Of a stretch of DNA of 14,943 nt, positions 1 through 8,245 are shown in pieces. A model generated the notes under the pieces. That model was not told where the DNA came from, made no database searches, and was given only the letters and a program-made list of their open reading frames with translations. How positions within the stretch are numbered: the stretch's first letter is position 1; each line of letters opens with the position of its first letter. Position numbers and translations under genes: made by a program. The DNA lies in assembly GCF_946479975.1 (NCBI RefSeq), contig NZ_CAMLIX010000125.1:1-14943 (forward strand). Direction: 5' to 3'. Source of the stretch: an uncultured Flavobacterium sp. GTDB taxonomy: Bacteria; Bacteroidota; Bacteroidia; Flavobacteriales; Flavobacteriaceae.

Positions 1-41
1 TTTTAGATTTTAGATTTTAGATTTTAGATTTTAGATTTTAC
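1..41. repeat. 7-bp tandem repeat (ATTTTAG)n at window edge
   Basis: About 5.7 head-to-tail copies of ATTTTAG run from the first base to position 40, so the array probably continues beyond the window. It lies directly against a hairpin terminator and contains no open reading frame. It looks like intergenic simple-sequence DNA, which may also explain why the contig starts here. The copies are identical within the visible part. Confidence 0.9.
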
Positions 42-72
42 AAAAAACCATTCGCGCTGCGAATGGTTTTTT
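42..72. terminator. Strong intrinsic terminator, probably bidirectional
   Basis: A perfect 14-bp inverted repeat (AAAAAACCATTCGC at 42-55 and its complement at 59-72) encloses the 3-nt loop GCT. The GC-rich core CCATTCGC is flanked by an A tract on the left and a T tract on the right, so it could stop transcription from either direction. On the plus strand it would end a gene lying left of the window. It also insulates yebC from upstream transcription. Confidence 0.85.
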
Positions 73-73
73 G

Positions 74-106
74 TTTTGGAATTTGGGAATTTAAATTTTG
101 GAATTT
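74..106. repeat. Short direct repeats of TTTTGGAATTT
   Basis: TTTTGGAATTT occurs at 74-84 and again at 96-106, with a related GGGAATTTAAA between them. This is low-complexity AT-rich intergenic sequence right after the terminator. No function can be assigned. Confidence 0.6.
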
Positions 107-168
107 ATCAAAATTACTTAGCCTACCTTGTTCTTAAAATTATCACTTAAAAAAAGAATTATTTTGTC

Positions 169-200
169 TTTGGAAAAAATAAGGAATAACCGTATTTTTG
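169..200 (+). promoter_or_regulatory. Bacteroidota-type promoter of yebC
   Basis: A -33 element TTTG (169-172) and a -7 element TATTTTTG (193-200), which matches the Bacteroidota consensus TAnnTTTG, are separated by 20 nt. Transcription should start near 206-208, giving a leader of only about 17 nt before the ATG at 224. No Shine-Dalgarno sequence is present; the leader is A-rich, as is usual in this phylum. Confidence 0.75.
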
Positions 201-223
201 CATCACAAAACTAAAAATTAGAA

Positions 224-937
224 ATGGGAAGAGCATTCGAATTTAGAAAAGGAAGAAAAATGAAACGCTGGTCTGCAATGGCCAAGACTTTTACCAGAAT
301 TGGTAAAGATATCGTAATGGCTGTTAAAGAAGGCGGACCAAACCCAGACGCTAATTCTAGATTAAGAGCCGTTATACAAAATGCGAAAGCTGCCAACATG
401 CCGAAAGACAATGTGGAGCGCGCAATTAAAAACGCTAGTAATAAAGATACTGCCAACTATAAAGAAATTTTGTTTGAAGGATATGCTCCTCACGGAATCG
501 CAATCTTAATTGAAACAGCTTCTGATAACAATAATAGAACGGTAGCAAACATTCGTAGTTATTTTAACAAATGCAACGGAACAATGGGAACTCAGGGTTC
601 TGTAGAGTTTATGTTTGATCATACTTGTAATTTTAGAATTGCGAAAGGAAATCTTGATCCGGAAGAATTAGAATTAGAATTAATTGATTTTGGTGCTGAG
701 GAAGTTTTTGAAGATGAAGACGGAATCTTGATCTACGCTCCTTTTGGAAGTTTTGGTGCTTTGCAAAAAGAATTAGAAAACAGAGGGCTTGAAATTTTAT
801 CTTCTGGTTTTGAACGTATTCCGCAAATCACAAAAGAATTAACTGAAGCTCAAATCGCTGATGTTGAAAAATTAATCGAAAAAATCGAAGAAGATGATGA
901 CGTTATGAACGTTTATCATACGATGAAAGAGGAATAA
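224..937 (+). CDS. yebC: YebC/PmpR/TACO1 family protein
   Basis: This 237-residue protein has the full YebC family length and layout. The N-terminal helical domain (about residues 1-75) carries the family signature, including RIGKDIVMAVKEGG, PNPDANSRLR and NMPKDNVERAIKNAS. An acidic C-terminal part follows (about 78-237, with FEGYAPHG, GTMGTQGSVEFMF and EDEDGILIYAP). The family was long annotated as DNA-binding transcriptional regulators; later work on YebC/TACO1 proteins points to a role at the ribosome, helping translation through proline-rich stretches. It acts in the cytoplasm. The ATG at 224 is preferred because the conserved MGRAFEFRKGRK start is the usual Bacteroidota form and it sits just behind a good promoter. 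It is a single-gene unit with its own promoter and terminator, unrelated in organisation to the downstream operon. Confidence 0.95.
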   Translation: MGRAFEFRKGRKMKRWSAMAKTFTRIGKDIVMAVKEGGPNPDANSRLRAVIQNAKAANMPKDNVERAIKNASNKDTANYKEILFEGYAPHGIAILIETASDNNNRTVANIRSYFNKCNGTMGTQGSVEFMFDHTCNFRIAKGNLDPEELELELIDFGAEEVFEDEDGILIYAPFGSFGALQKELENRGLEILSSGFERIPQITKELTEAQIADVEKLIEKIEEDDDVMNVYHTMKEE

Positions 938-958
938 ATTTTTCTTTTAAAATATTTT

Positions 959-994
959 AAAAAACTCCAGAATTTTAATCTGGAGTTTTTTTTT
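959..994 (+). terminator. Intrinsic terminator after yebC
   Basis: The inverted repeat CTCCAGA (965-971) / TCTGGAG (979-985) has a 7-nt loop. It is preceded by six A residues and followed by nine T residues (986-994). It begins 21 nt after the yebC stop codon. It separates yebC from the large operon downstream. Confidence 0.9.
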
Positions 995-1041
995 GCTCAA
1001 ATGTGGAAAACCGTAAGGATTTGTTTTACTAAATGTTTACA

Positions 1042-1073
1042 TTTGGCAAAATTTTAACAGTCAAATACGTTTT
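1042..1073 (+). promoter_or_regulatory. Candidate promoter of the surface-protein operon
   Basis: TTTG (1042-1045), 20 nt, then TACGTTTT (1066-1073) reproduces the spacing of the yebC promoter, with one mismatch to the -7 consensus TAnnTTTG. An alternative -7 box, TACATTTG (1038-1045), matches the consensus exactly, but its nearest upstream TTG (1021-1023) is only 14 nt away, shorter than usual. Either choice gives a long leader of roughly 160-190 nt before the TTG start at 1243. Apart from this and the palindrome at 1151-1170, nothing recognisable lies in 995-1242, and there is no gene. Confidence 0.4.
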
Positions 1074-1150
1074 AAAACTAATTACAAAATTATTATGCGA
1101 AATAGATATTAAAATTTAATAATTTGATTTTAAATAGATTAGAGTCCCAA

Positions 1151-1170
1151 ATTTGTTTATATAAACAAAT
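1151..1170. promoter_or_regulatory. Perfect 20-bp palindrome in the operon leader
   Basis: ATTTGTTTAT is followed immediately by its exact reverse complement ATAAACAAAT, ending 72 nt before the start codon. As DNA it could be an operator for a dimeric regulator. As RNA it could fold into an 8-bp stem with an ATAT loop. Flanking GATT...AGAG (1137-1144) and CTCT...AATC (1176-1186) can extend it as an imperfect stem. No T tract follows, so it is not a terminator. Confidence 0.5.
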
Positions 1171-1242
1171 CTTTTCTCTTAGAATCACATTATTAATAAG
1201 CCCCAATTTCCAAAAAAAATACCATAACCAAACCTACAAAAA

Positions 1243-4200
1243 TTGAAAAAAATTACTTCAAAGTATACTTCTATTGTATTAAGTATAGTTTTATTTCTTT
1301 TAAGTTTTAATAGTTTTTCTCATACTTATCTTGATACAATAAGTAATAAAAGAAAACCTCTTCCTTCACAAAGCATTATTCTAAATGTGATCAATTCGGG
1401 TTCACAATCCTTTCAATACAATCAAAATACTGAAAGCGAATTTAATAGTAATTATTTAAAAGAGCATTTTCCTTTATCGCAGGAAACTAATGATGATTTA
1501 AATAAAGCGAAAGCAACTTTTGCAGAAATCGATGAGAAAAAGAATCTTACCGATTTACTTGAACCAAAAAAATTGTCAATGCTTCCACTTGGTATCAAAA
1601 AAACAATTGGAAATGTTCAATATATGCTTGGTATTAGTAATGCCAAGTTTACACCAACTTATACTGAATTAACTGCTTTTGTTAGAATTATTCTTCCGCA
1701 GACTGATGAAACGGGCAAGTTTAGAGAATTGTTTTTTGGCGCTAACAATATTAGACTATCTCACAAAGGAGGCTTAACGGGAGATACAAATTTAGTTTTA
1801 CTAGGTGATGTGCCGATACCTTTATTTGGTGATAAATCTCTTCTCATCCTAAAAGGCGGGATGAACATGTCCATTGGAAAAGTCGAAAACAAAACCTATG
1901 TAACTATTGATTGTAATGGTTTTAAAGAACTTGGCATCTCTGCAGAGGTTCAATTTTCTAAAAAGATAATTGTACCTGTTGATTCTGATAATAAGGTTAT
2001 TAAAGATGCATCAGTAATAGGTAAGTTTTTTACTAAGGCAAGTAATTGGAATGACATTTTAGTAGAAATGTCACTTCCTAAATTTCAAATCACCAACTTT
2101 TCTGGATTAAGTTTTCAAGTAAAAGATGCTAAAATAGATTTAAGTGACCTTAGAAATTCTGAGAAAATAGTTTGGCCTGCCAATTATCAAAAAGATTATC
2201 TTGTCCCTGGAAATGAAAGTTTATGGCGAGGTTTTTATGCCAGCAATGTAGAAATTACTTTACCAGAAGAATTTAAAATAAAAGCTGGACAGAAGCGAGT
2301 TACTTTTTCTGCCACCAACTTACTTATTGACGGGATGGGCGTTTCTGGACTTTTTACAGCCAAAGATATTTTAGATCTTGGTTCTGGAAGTGCAGGTGGA
2401 TGGTCGTTTTCGGTCAAAGATATTAGTCTTGGTTTTAAGGCAAATTCATTAGTATCGGGTGGATTTTCTGGATCTGTTGTTCTTCCATTAACCAGCACAG
2501 GTGCAAAATGTAAAGACGGTTCTATTGTAGCACTTGATTACAATGCAATTGTTAATCCAGTAGATCATGAATACCTTTTAAAGGCAGAAATTGCCAAGAA
2601 ATTATGCTTTTCAGTTTTTAAAGCTACAGCAAATATTGATAAAGGTTCTTATATCGAATTAAAAGTAAAAGAAGGTAAATTTTTACCTAAAGCATTATTA
2701 AATGGCAATCTAACCATTAAAACTGCTCTTTTAGAGAAAAGTGAAGCCGAAGACGGAACCGTTACGAAAACAGTTCTCACCGAGTCTTTTGATCCTGACG
2801 ACATTTCAGCAGGTATTAAGTACCGAACTGAAGAAATTAACGCAAAGGGAGAAATCAAAAAAGGTGCTGTAGATAAAAATGGTAACGCAGTAGCGTTAGA
2901 TGATGCAGGAAAAGCAATACCTAAACCAAAAACTGATAATACTTCAAAAACAGAAGATCCTGCTGCCACTGCACAAACTGAAGCTGAAGAATCAAAAAAA
3001 ATAATCTTATTTGAAGGAATAGAATTTCAAAATCTTCAACTTCAAACGGTTACTCCGATTATCAAGACCGATTACTTTGGCTATAAGGATAATTACGGAG
3101 ATGAAGTCGGCTCATCTAAAGTGGCTAATTTTCCGATCACAATACATGAAATAGCATTAATAGCTGATGATAATTCTGCTGCATTACGATTAGATCTATC
3201 AATCAATCTGATGAAAAATCAGTTTGGGGGCCGAACAAAATTTGATTTAGTTGGGAAATTCAATGAAAATGATGGAATCCAAAAATGGAAATTTGATTAT
3301 GTCAAGTTTGCACGTATTGATCTAAATGCAGATTTAGGTGGAGCAAAATTTGCAGGAAGCATCATTATAATGGATGATGATCCTGTTTATGGAAAAGGCT
3401 TTAAAGGTAATCTAAAGGCAGAATTTAAAGGCGGTATCAAAGTCGAGGCAAATGCCATTTTTGGTAGAAAAGATAACTTTAGATATTGGTATGTTGATGC
3501 AATGGCCGATAACCTGAACATTCCTTGTAGTGCTTTTGTAATAAAAGGTTTTGGAGGCGGGGCCTATTACAACATGAAGAAAGCCGGATTTAGTTCTTCT
3601 TTTACTGCATCTGGTGCGCAATATGTTCCAGACGAACCTTCTTCTCTAGGAATAAAAGCAATGATTCAATTTGCTAATGCCGCAAGACCTGAAGCTTTTT
3701 GGGGAGGAGCAGGTTTTGAAATTGCATTTAATGACAATGGCGGAATTAACAGAATTAGTATATATGGTGAGGGTCATGTCATGCAAGAATTCGGTTTTAA
3801 AGTACCAGTAGAAGGGCTGAAAAAGAATCTCGAAAAAATTGTAACTGCAGAGAGCAAAATGGTCAAAAGCACCCTTGATAAACTAAAAGAATCTAATCTA
3901 ATTGAAGCTTCTAAACAAGTGTATCCAGATACTGTGTCTGGTCAAATGGGATTAAATGCTTATGCTGCAATTGAGTACGATTTTACTTCGCATACTCTGC
4001 ATGGAACTTTTGACTTATATGTTGAGGTTGCTGGTGGAGTTATAAAAGGAAGGGCATCTAAAAATAGAGCGGGATGGGCAGTACTGCATTTTGCACCAGA
4101 TAAATGGTATATTCATATGGGTACTCCAACAGACCGATTAGGTTTAAAAATGGGTATTGGCTCAATAGAAGTCGAAACTGGAGGTTACTTTATGATTGGC

Positions 4201-6159
4201 GATGATATTCCAGGAAGTCCACCACCACCAGATATTGTCGCCGAAATTCTAGGTCTCGACGTTGCGAAGTTGGATTACATGCGAGATGAAAACAGCATTG
4301 CATCAGGAAAAGGATTTGCTTTTGGAGCAGATTTCAGTATTAAAACGGGAGACTTAACTTTCTTAATTTTTTATGCCAATTTTCAAGCTGGTTTTGGTTT
4401 CGATATAATGGTAAAAGATTATGGAGAAGCACAATGTAAAGGTTCAGGGCAAATTGGTATAAACGGATGGTATGCCAATGGTCAATCGTATGCCTATCTG
4501 CAAGGAGAACTTGGTATAAAAATCAAGTTATTTATGATTCGAAAGAAAATCTCAATTATAAAAGGTGGTGGAGCAGTTTTACTGCAAGCCAAATTACCAA
4601 ACCCTGTATGGCTGAGAGGTTATCTTGGCGGTTATTTTAATATTTTAGGAGGAGCTGTTAAAGGTAGTTTTAGATTTAAATTAGAATTTGGAAAAGACTG
4701 CGAATTTATAACTGACAGTCCGCTAGGAGGTTTAAAATCTATTGCAGATATTAATCCTTCTGAAGGTGCAAAAGATGTTGATGTTTTTACAGTTCCACAA
4801 GTTGGATTTAATATGCCTATTGATAAAGAATTTAATATTGAAGAGGATTCGGGTGTAAAAACATATATGCTTAAACTAGAAGAATATACTATTAAAAAAG
4901 AAGGAACTGCAATTGCTGGAGATTTAAGCTGGAACTCAACTCATGATTTAGTAAGTTTTACCTCTCATGATATTTTACCCCCAACATCTAACTTGAATTT
5001 AACTGTAAAAGTAAGTTTTCAGGAAAGAGTCAAAGGTGTCTGGAAAACTGTGTATGATGAAGGACAGATTGCTGTTGAAACAGAAACGAGAAATTTTACA
5101 ACTGGTGTACCACCTAACCATATTCCGGTAGATAATGTTGCATACTCCTACCCTGTTTTTGATCAGAAGTATGTTTATCAAAACGAATCTAAACAAGCTT
5201 ATGTAGTTTTAAAACAGGGACAGCCATATTTGTTTGAATTAAAAGACGGACAATCGCAGCAGGCTATTTATAAAACGGGAGACAAAACTGCCTCAGGTTC
5301 TATAAAGTATGATATTACCCAAAGAAAAGTGATTGTTGATTTTCCTGCTTTGCAGACTTCTAAATCATATAGCCTCTCTTTACAAACCTTACAGAAAAAA
5401 GTGGATGGTAATTCGAACTTATCTCAATCTTATACAACTCAAAATTTAGATCAAGATGTAAGTGTTGATACAAAAAGTAATCAGTTGAACGGAAGTATTA
5501 CTGCTGGAGATGATGTTGAATTATTACTATATAATTTCAATACCAGTAAGTACAATACTTTCCAAGAAAAAATGACAGCTAAAAAAGCAAAAAACACCTA
5601 TATAGAAATCATCTATTCTGATGTTCATGCTTTGCACGCAGAAAATGCATCAACAGAACCATTTGATGAAATCGAAATTGTTGGTAGTGCAAAAACTCAA
5701 AATATACCACTGATAAAAGTTGAAGCAATTTTGGATGATGAGTACTATAAAAACAATATTTATCCGCTGATCTATCAGATTTATCCAGTAGAAGCAGGCA
5801 TTACATTTAAAAGAGATACAAATGTTTTAGGTCTTCCGCCTACAAAAGGAATTGAACTTTTAACCTGGTATCAATCTTATTTGACAAATGATCCTGGAAA
5901 TGCTTATTTAAAAGAAAGACTTCCATACAGATACAATCAGCCTTATTATTATAAAACTGACTTCTTGGATATACAATATAAATTGGTTAATAAATACTTA
6001 AACAGCGGGAACCAAGCTATGATTGATAAATACAGTTATATTATTAATGGAGCTTTTCCAATGATTAGGGACGGTAAATACAATATTAAATTAAACTATA
6101 CACTTCCTGGCGGACAAGCAGGAACTAGTTCAATTTTTACTTTTAATAAAACAAATTAG
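1243..6159 (+). CDS. Large exported beta-rich protein of unknown family with Ig-like domain (TTG start)
   Basis: I do not recognise the family of this 1638-residue protein. Residues 1 to about 27 form a signal peptide (MKKITSK, then a hydrophobic run ending SFNSFS). The start codon is TTG: an in-frame stop lies at 1225-1227, no ATG lies between, and the next in-frame Met is far past the signal peptide. Residues about 120-525 and 587-1160 are dominated by alternating hydrophobic and polar beta-strand patterns rich in glycine, separated by a charged low-complexity linker (about 526-586). A four-proline stretch is at 993-996. Around 1168-1288 is a probable bacterial Ig-like domain of the Big_5 type (NPSEGAKDVDVFTVPQVGF, ending NFTTG). 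No type IX secretion C-terminal domain is visible. It heads the operon; the next gene starts 1 nt after its stop. It may be a periplasmic or outer-membrane-associated scaffold, but that is inference. Confidence 0.85.
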   Translation: MKKITSKYTSIVLSIVLFLLSFNSFSHTYLDTISNKRKPLPSQSIILNVINSGSQSFQYNQNTESEFNSNYLKEHFPLSQETNDDLNKAKATFAEIDEKKNLTDLLEPKKLSMLPLGIKKTIGNVQYMLGISNAKFTPTYTELTAFVRIILPQTDETGKFRELFFGANNIRLSHKGGLTGDTNLVLLGDVPIPLFGDKSLLILKGGMNMSIGKVENKTYVTIDCNGFKELGISAEVQFSKKIIVPVDSDNKVIKDASVIGKFFTKASNWNDILVEMSLPKFQITNFSGLSFQVKDAKIDLSDLRNSEKIVWPANYQKDYLVPGNESLWRGFYASNVEITLPEEFKIKAGQKRVTFSATNLLIDGMGVSGLFTAKDILDLGSGSAGGWSFSVKDISLGFKANSLVSGGFSGSVVLPLTSTGAKCKDGSIVALDYNAIVNPVDHEYLLKAEIAKKLCFSVFKATANIDKGSYIELKVKEGKFLPKALLNGNLTIKTALLEKSEAEDGTVTKTVLTESFDPDDISAGIKYRTEEINAKGEIKKGAVDKNGNAVALDDAGKAIPKPKTDNTSKTEDPAATAQTEAEESKKIILFEGIEFQNLQLQTVTPIIKTDYFGYKDNYGDEVGSSKVANFPITIHEIALIADDNSAALRLDLSINLMKNQFGGRTKFDLVGKFNENDGIQKWKFDYVKFARIDLNADLGGAKFAGSIIIMDDDPVYGKGFKGNLKAEFKGGIKVEANAIFGRKDNFRYWYVDAMADNLNIPCSAFVIKGFGGGAYYNMKKAGFSSSFTASGAQYVPDEPSSLGIKAMIQFANAARPEAFWGGAGFEIAFNDNGGINRISIYGEGHVMQEFGFKVPVEGLKKNLEKIVTAESKMVKSTLDKLKESNLIEASKQVYPDTVSGQMGLNAYAAIEYDFTSHTLHGTFDLYVEVAGGVIKGRASKNRAGWAVLHFAPDKWYIHMGTPTDRLGLKMGIGSIEVETGGYFMIGDDIPGSPPPPDIVAEILGLDVAKLDYMRDENSIASGKGFAFGADFSIKTGDLTFLIFYANFQAGFGFDIMVKDYGEAQCKGSGQIGINGWYANGQSYAYLQGELGIKIKLFMIRKKISIIKGGGAVLLQAKLPNPVWLRGYLGGYFNILGGAVKGSFRFKLEFGKDCEFITDSPLGGLKSIADINPSEGAKDVDVFTVPQVGFNMPIDKEFNIEEDSGVKTYMLKLEEYTIKKEGTAIAGDLSWNSTHDLVSFTSHDILPPTSNLNLTVKVSFQERVKGVWKTVYDEGQIAVETETRNFTTGVPPNHIPVDNVAYSYPVFDQKYVYQNESKQAYVVLKQGQPYLFELKDGQSQQAIYKTGDKTASGSIKYDITQRKVIVDFPALQTSKSYSLSLQTLQKKVDGNSNLSQSYTTQNLDQDVSVDTKSNQLNGSITAGDDVELLLYNFNTSKYNTFQEKMTAKKAKNTYIEIIYSDVHALHAENASTEPFDEIEIVGSAKTQNIPLIKVEAILDDEYYKNNIYPLIYQIYPVEAGITFKRDTNVLGLPPTKGIELLTWYQSYLTNDPGNAYLKERLPYRYNQPYYYKTDFLDIQYKLVNKYLNSGNQAMIDKYSYIINGAFPMIRDGKYNIKLNYTLPGGQAGTSSIFTFNKTN

Positions 6160-6160
6160 C

Positions 6161-8236
6161 ATGAAGCTTAAATTTTTAATTGTACTAGTTTTTACAATAT
6201 TTAATACTTACGCACAGCAAAAAAAAGCAACAGATTCTATTGCAGCTGATAAAAAAACTGCAATAGAGGTAATTGCCAGAGTACAAAAAGATAAAATTTT
6301 ATTGCGATGGGCCGTAAATAACCCTATGGCTTGGAAGAAATTAAATGCCCATGGATATTTAGTAGAAAGATATACAGTTACTCGAGATAATAAAACACTT
6401 CTTCAACCTGAAAAAATTGTTTTGGCGCAAGTTTGTAAACCTGAAGCTATTGAATTATGGGAAAAATTAATTGACCAAAATGATAATGCAGCAATTGTTG
6501 CGCAAGCTATTTTTGGAGAAAATTTTGAGGTTGGCGGTATAAGTAATCTAGAATCAATTGTAAATCTTGCTCAAGAAAACGAACAAAGATTCACATTTGC
6601 TCTATTCACTGCTGATAAGGATTTTGAAATAGCAAAAAAAGCTGGATTAGGTTTTGAAGACAAAACTGTAAAACCAAACGAGAAATATGCTTATCGAGTT
6701 TCTTCAAATGTTCCTGAACCAGAAATGCATATTGATTATGGGGGAATTTTTATTGGTCTGAAAGATTACGAACCATTGCCAAAACCAATGGATTTTACTG
6801 CTCATTTTATGGATAAAAATGCCATGCTGAGCTGGAATTATAAAGTATTGGCTTCTATTTACGGAAGTTATTATGTTGAACGTTCTACAGACAAAAAAAA
6901 CTTTAAAAGAGTAACAGACAAACCTTATACAAGTTTAAATCAGCAGAATGAAAGTAATAGAAAATTCTTTTATGTTGATTCTATTGCAAATAGTGCGCAA
7001 TACAGCTATAGAATTCAGGGAATTACCTCTTTTGGAGAATTAGGTCCATATTCTGAGGTAATTTCTGGAAAAGGAAAATCTATATTGCAATTTGTACCTC
7101 ATCTTACTGTTAAAGAATTTAAGAATGAAACTACTGTAAATTTAATTTGGGAGTTTCCGGAAGAGGGAAATGACGAAATTACCGGATTTGAACTGAAACG
7201 TTCTGATCAAGATGACAATAAATATGTTACTGTTATCAAAAACATCCCTGCAAAAGATCGAAATGTTGTCTACAACAAATTGAATCCTACAAATTATTTT
7301 ACGCTAACAGCAATAGGCAAAAACGGAAGTAATAGAACTTCTTTTCCAATGCTTGTACAGCCTGTAGATTCAATTCCGCCTGCTAAACCTATAGAATTAA
7401 AAGGTGTCATTGATAGTTTAGGAGTTGTAAAAATATCATGGACTCCTAATAAAGAGAAAGATATTATGGGGTATCGTATTTACAAGGCTTATAATGCTAA
7501 AGAAGAATATAGCCAGTTGACAGTAAGTCCGATGGAGCCAAATAACTATGAAGATAAAGTAGTTATTAAAAGTTTAAACAGTAAGGTTTATTACAAAGTT
7601 ATTGCTGTAGATAGACATTATAATATGTCTCCATTCTCTGAGCCATTAATTCTTAAAAAGCCAGATGTAGTTCCTCCTACCTCGCCTATTTTTACAAATT
7701 ACGAAATTACAGACGGATTGATTTCTTTAGAATGGATAAACAGCCAAAGTGAAGATGCCGCAATACATCAATTATACAGAAAAGAAAATGATCAATCTAA
7801 CTGGTCTTTACTTTATGAGACAAAAAACAAAGAAGAAAAATACCAAGATAAAACAGTAGTTGAAGGAAATACATACCGCTATGCCATTTTTGCAAAAGAT
7901 GAAAGTAATTTAGTTTCTCTTCCCTCTCCAGAAATAGCTTTGTTTGTTCCTAAATCTTCTTTGTTAAATGCTGTAAAAGGCTTCTTTGCTCAAGCAAATA
8001 AATTAAATAATACTATTGATTTGTCTTGGGAATACTCTGGTACAAACGCCGATAATTTTGAGATTTATAAAGGTTCAGATAAAGAGCCTTTACAATTAAT
8101 TCAAGTTGTTACTGGTACTACTAAACGCCTTTCAGACCCAACAATTACCATAAATACAAATTATAAATACGGAATTAGGGCTGTATCAAAAGACGGAAGA
8201 ATGTCTAAAATGGATTTCTATACTGTAAAATTCTAA
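6161..8236 (+). CDS. Exported fibronectin type III repeat protein
   Basis: This 691-residue protein has a signal peptide (residues 1-18, ending NTYA before QQKK) and is otherwise almost entirely FnIII-like modules. The clearest lie at about 207-303, 310-398, 405-500, 505-598 and 604-690, each with a Trp in the B strand (LSWNY, LIWEF, ISWTP, LEWIN, LSWEY) and a Tyr-rich F strand (YSYRIQGI, YYKVIAVD, YRYAIFAKD). A further module at about 35-185 seems to be split by a roughly 70-residue helical insertion. FnIII domains usually act as spacers or binding modules in secreted proteins. No catalytic domain and no type IX secretion C-terminal domain is seen; the protein ends on the last FnIII strand. 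The ATG lies 1 nt after the upstream stop, which suggests translational coupling. The partner may be the large protein before it. Confidence 0.85.
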   Translation: MKLKFLIVLVFTIFNTYAQQKKATDSIAADKKTAIEVIARVQKDKILLRWAVNNPMAWKKLNAHGYLVERYTVTRDNKTLLQPEKIVLAQVCKPEAIELWEKLIDQNDNAAIVAQAIFGENFEVGGISNLESIVNLAQENEQRFTFALFTADKDFEIAKKAGLGFEDKTVKPNEKYAYRVSSNVPEPEMHIDYGGIFIGLKDYEPLPKPMDFTAHFMDKNAMLSWNYKVLASIYGSYYVERSTDKKNFKRVTDKPYTSLNQQNESNRKFFYVDSIANSAQYSYRIQGITSFGELGPYSEVISGKGKSILQFVPHLTVKEFKNETTVNLIWEFPEEGNDEITGFELKRSDQDDNKYVTVIKNIPAKDRNVVYNKLNPTNYFTLTAIGKNGSNRTSFPMLVQPVDSIPPAKPIELKGVIDSLGVVKISWTPNKEKDIMGYRIYKAYNAKEEYSQLTVSPMEPNNYEDKVVIKSLNSKVYYKVIAVDRHYNMSPFSEPLILKKPDVVPPTSPIFTNYEITDGLISLEWINSQSEDAAIHQLYRKENDQSNWSLLYETKNKEEKYQDKTVVEGNTYRYAIFAKDESNLVSLPSPEIALFVPKSSLLNAVKGFFAQANKLNNTIDLSWEYSGTNADNFEIYKGSDKEPLQLIQVVTGTTKRLSDPTITINTNYKYGIRAVSKDGRMSKMDFYTVKF

Positions 8237-8245
8237 ACAGCACTT

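Noticed and set aside
1..41. The 7-bp tandem array as a CRISPR array or origin iterons.
   Set aside because: Units are directly contiguous with no spacers and only 7 bp long; no replication or Cas genes are nearby.
211..456. Minus-strand open frame with hydrophobic translation opposite yebC.
   Set aside because: It overlaps a well-conserved yebC antisense and has no promoter of its own; it is a shadow frame.
2235..2969. Minus-strand open frames of about 87 and 106 codons inside the large gene.
   Set aside because: They lie opposite a long coding frame with a clear signal peptide and domain content, and their translations show no recognisable features.
4210..4233. Four-proline stretch in the large gene near yebC, suggesting a functional link with YebC as a translation factor.
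   Set aside because: YebC acts on proline-rich stretches genome-wide and is in a separate transcription unit with its own terminator; adjacency is probably coincidental.
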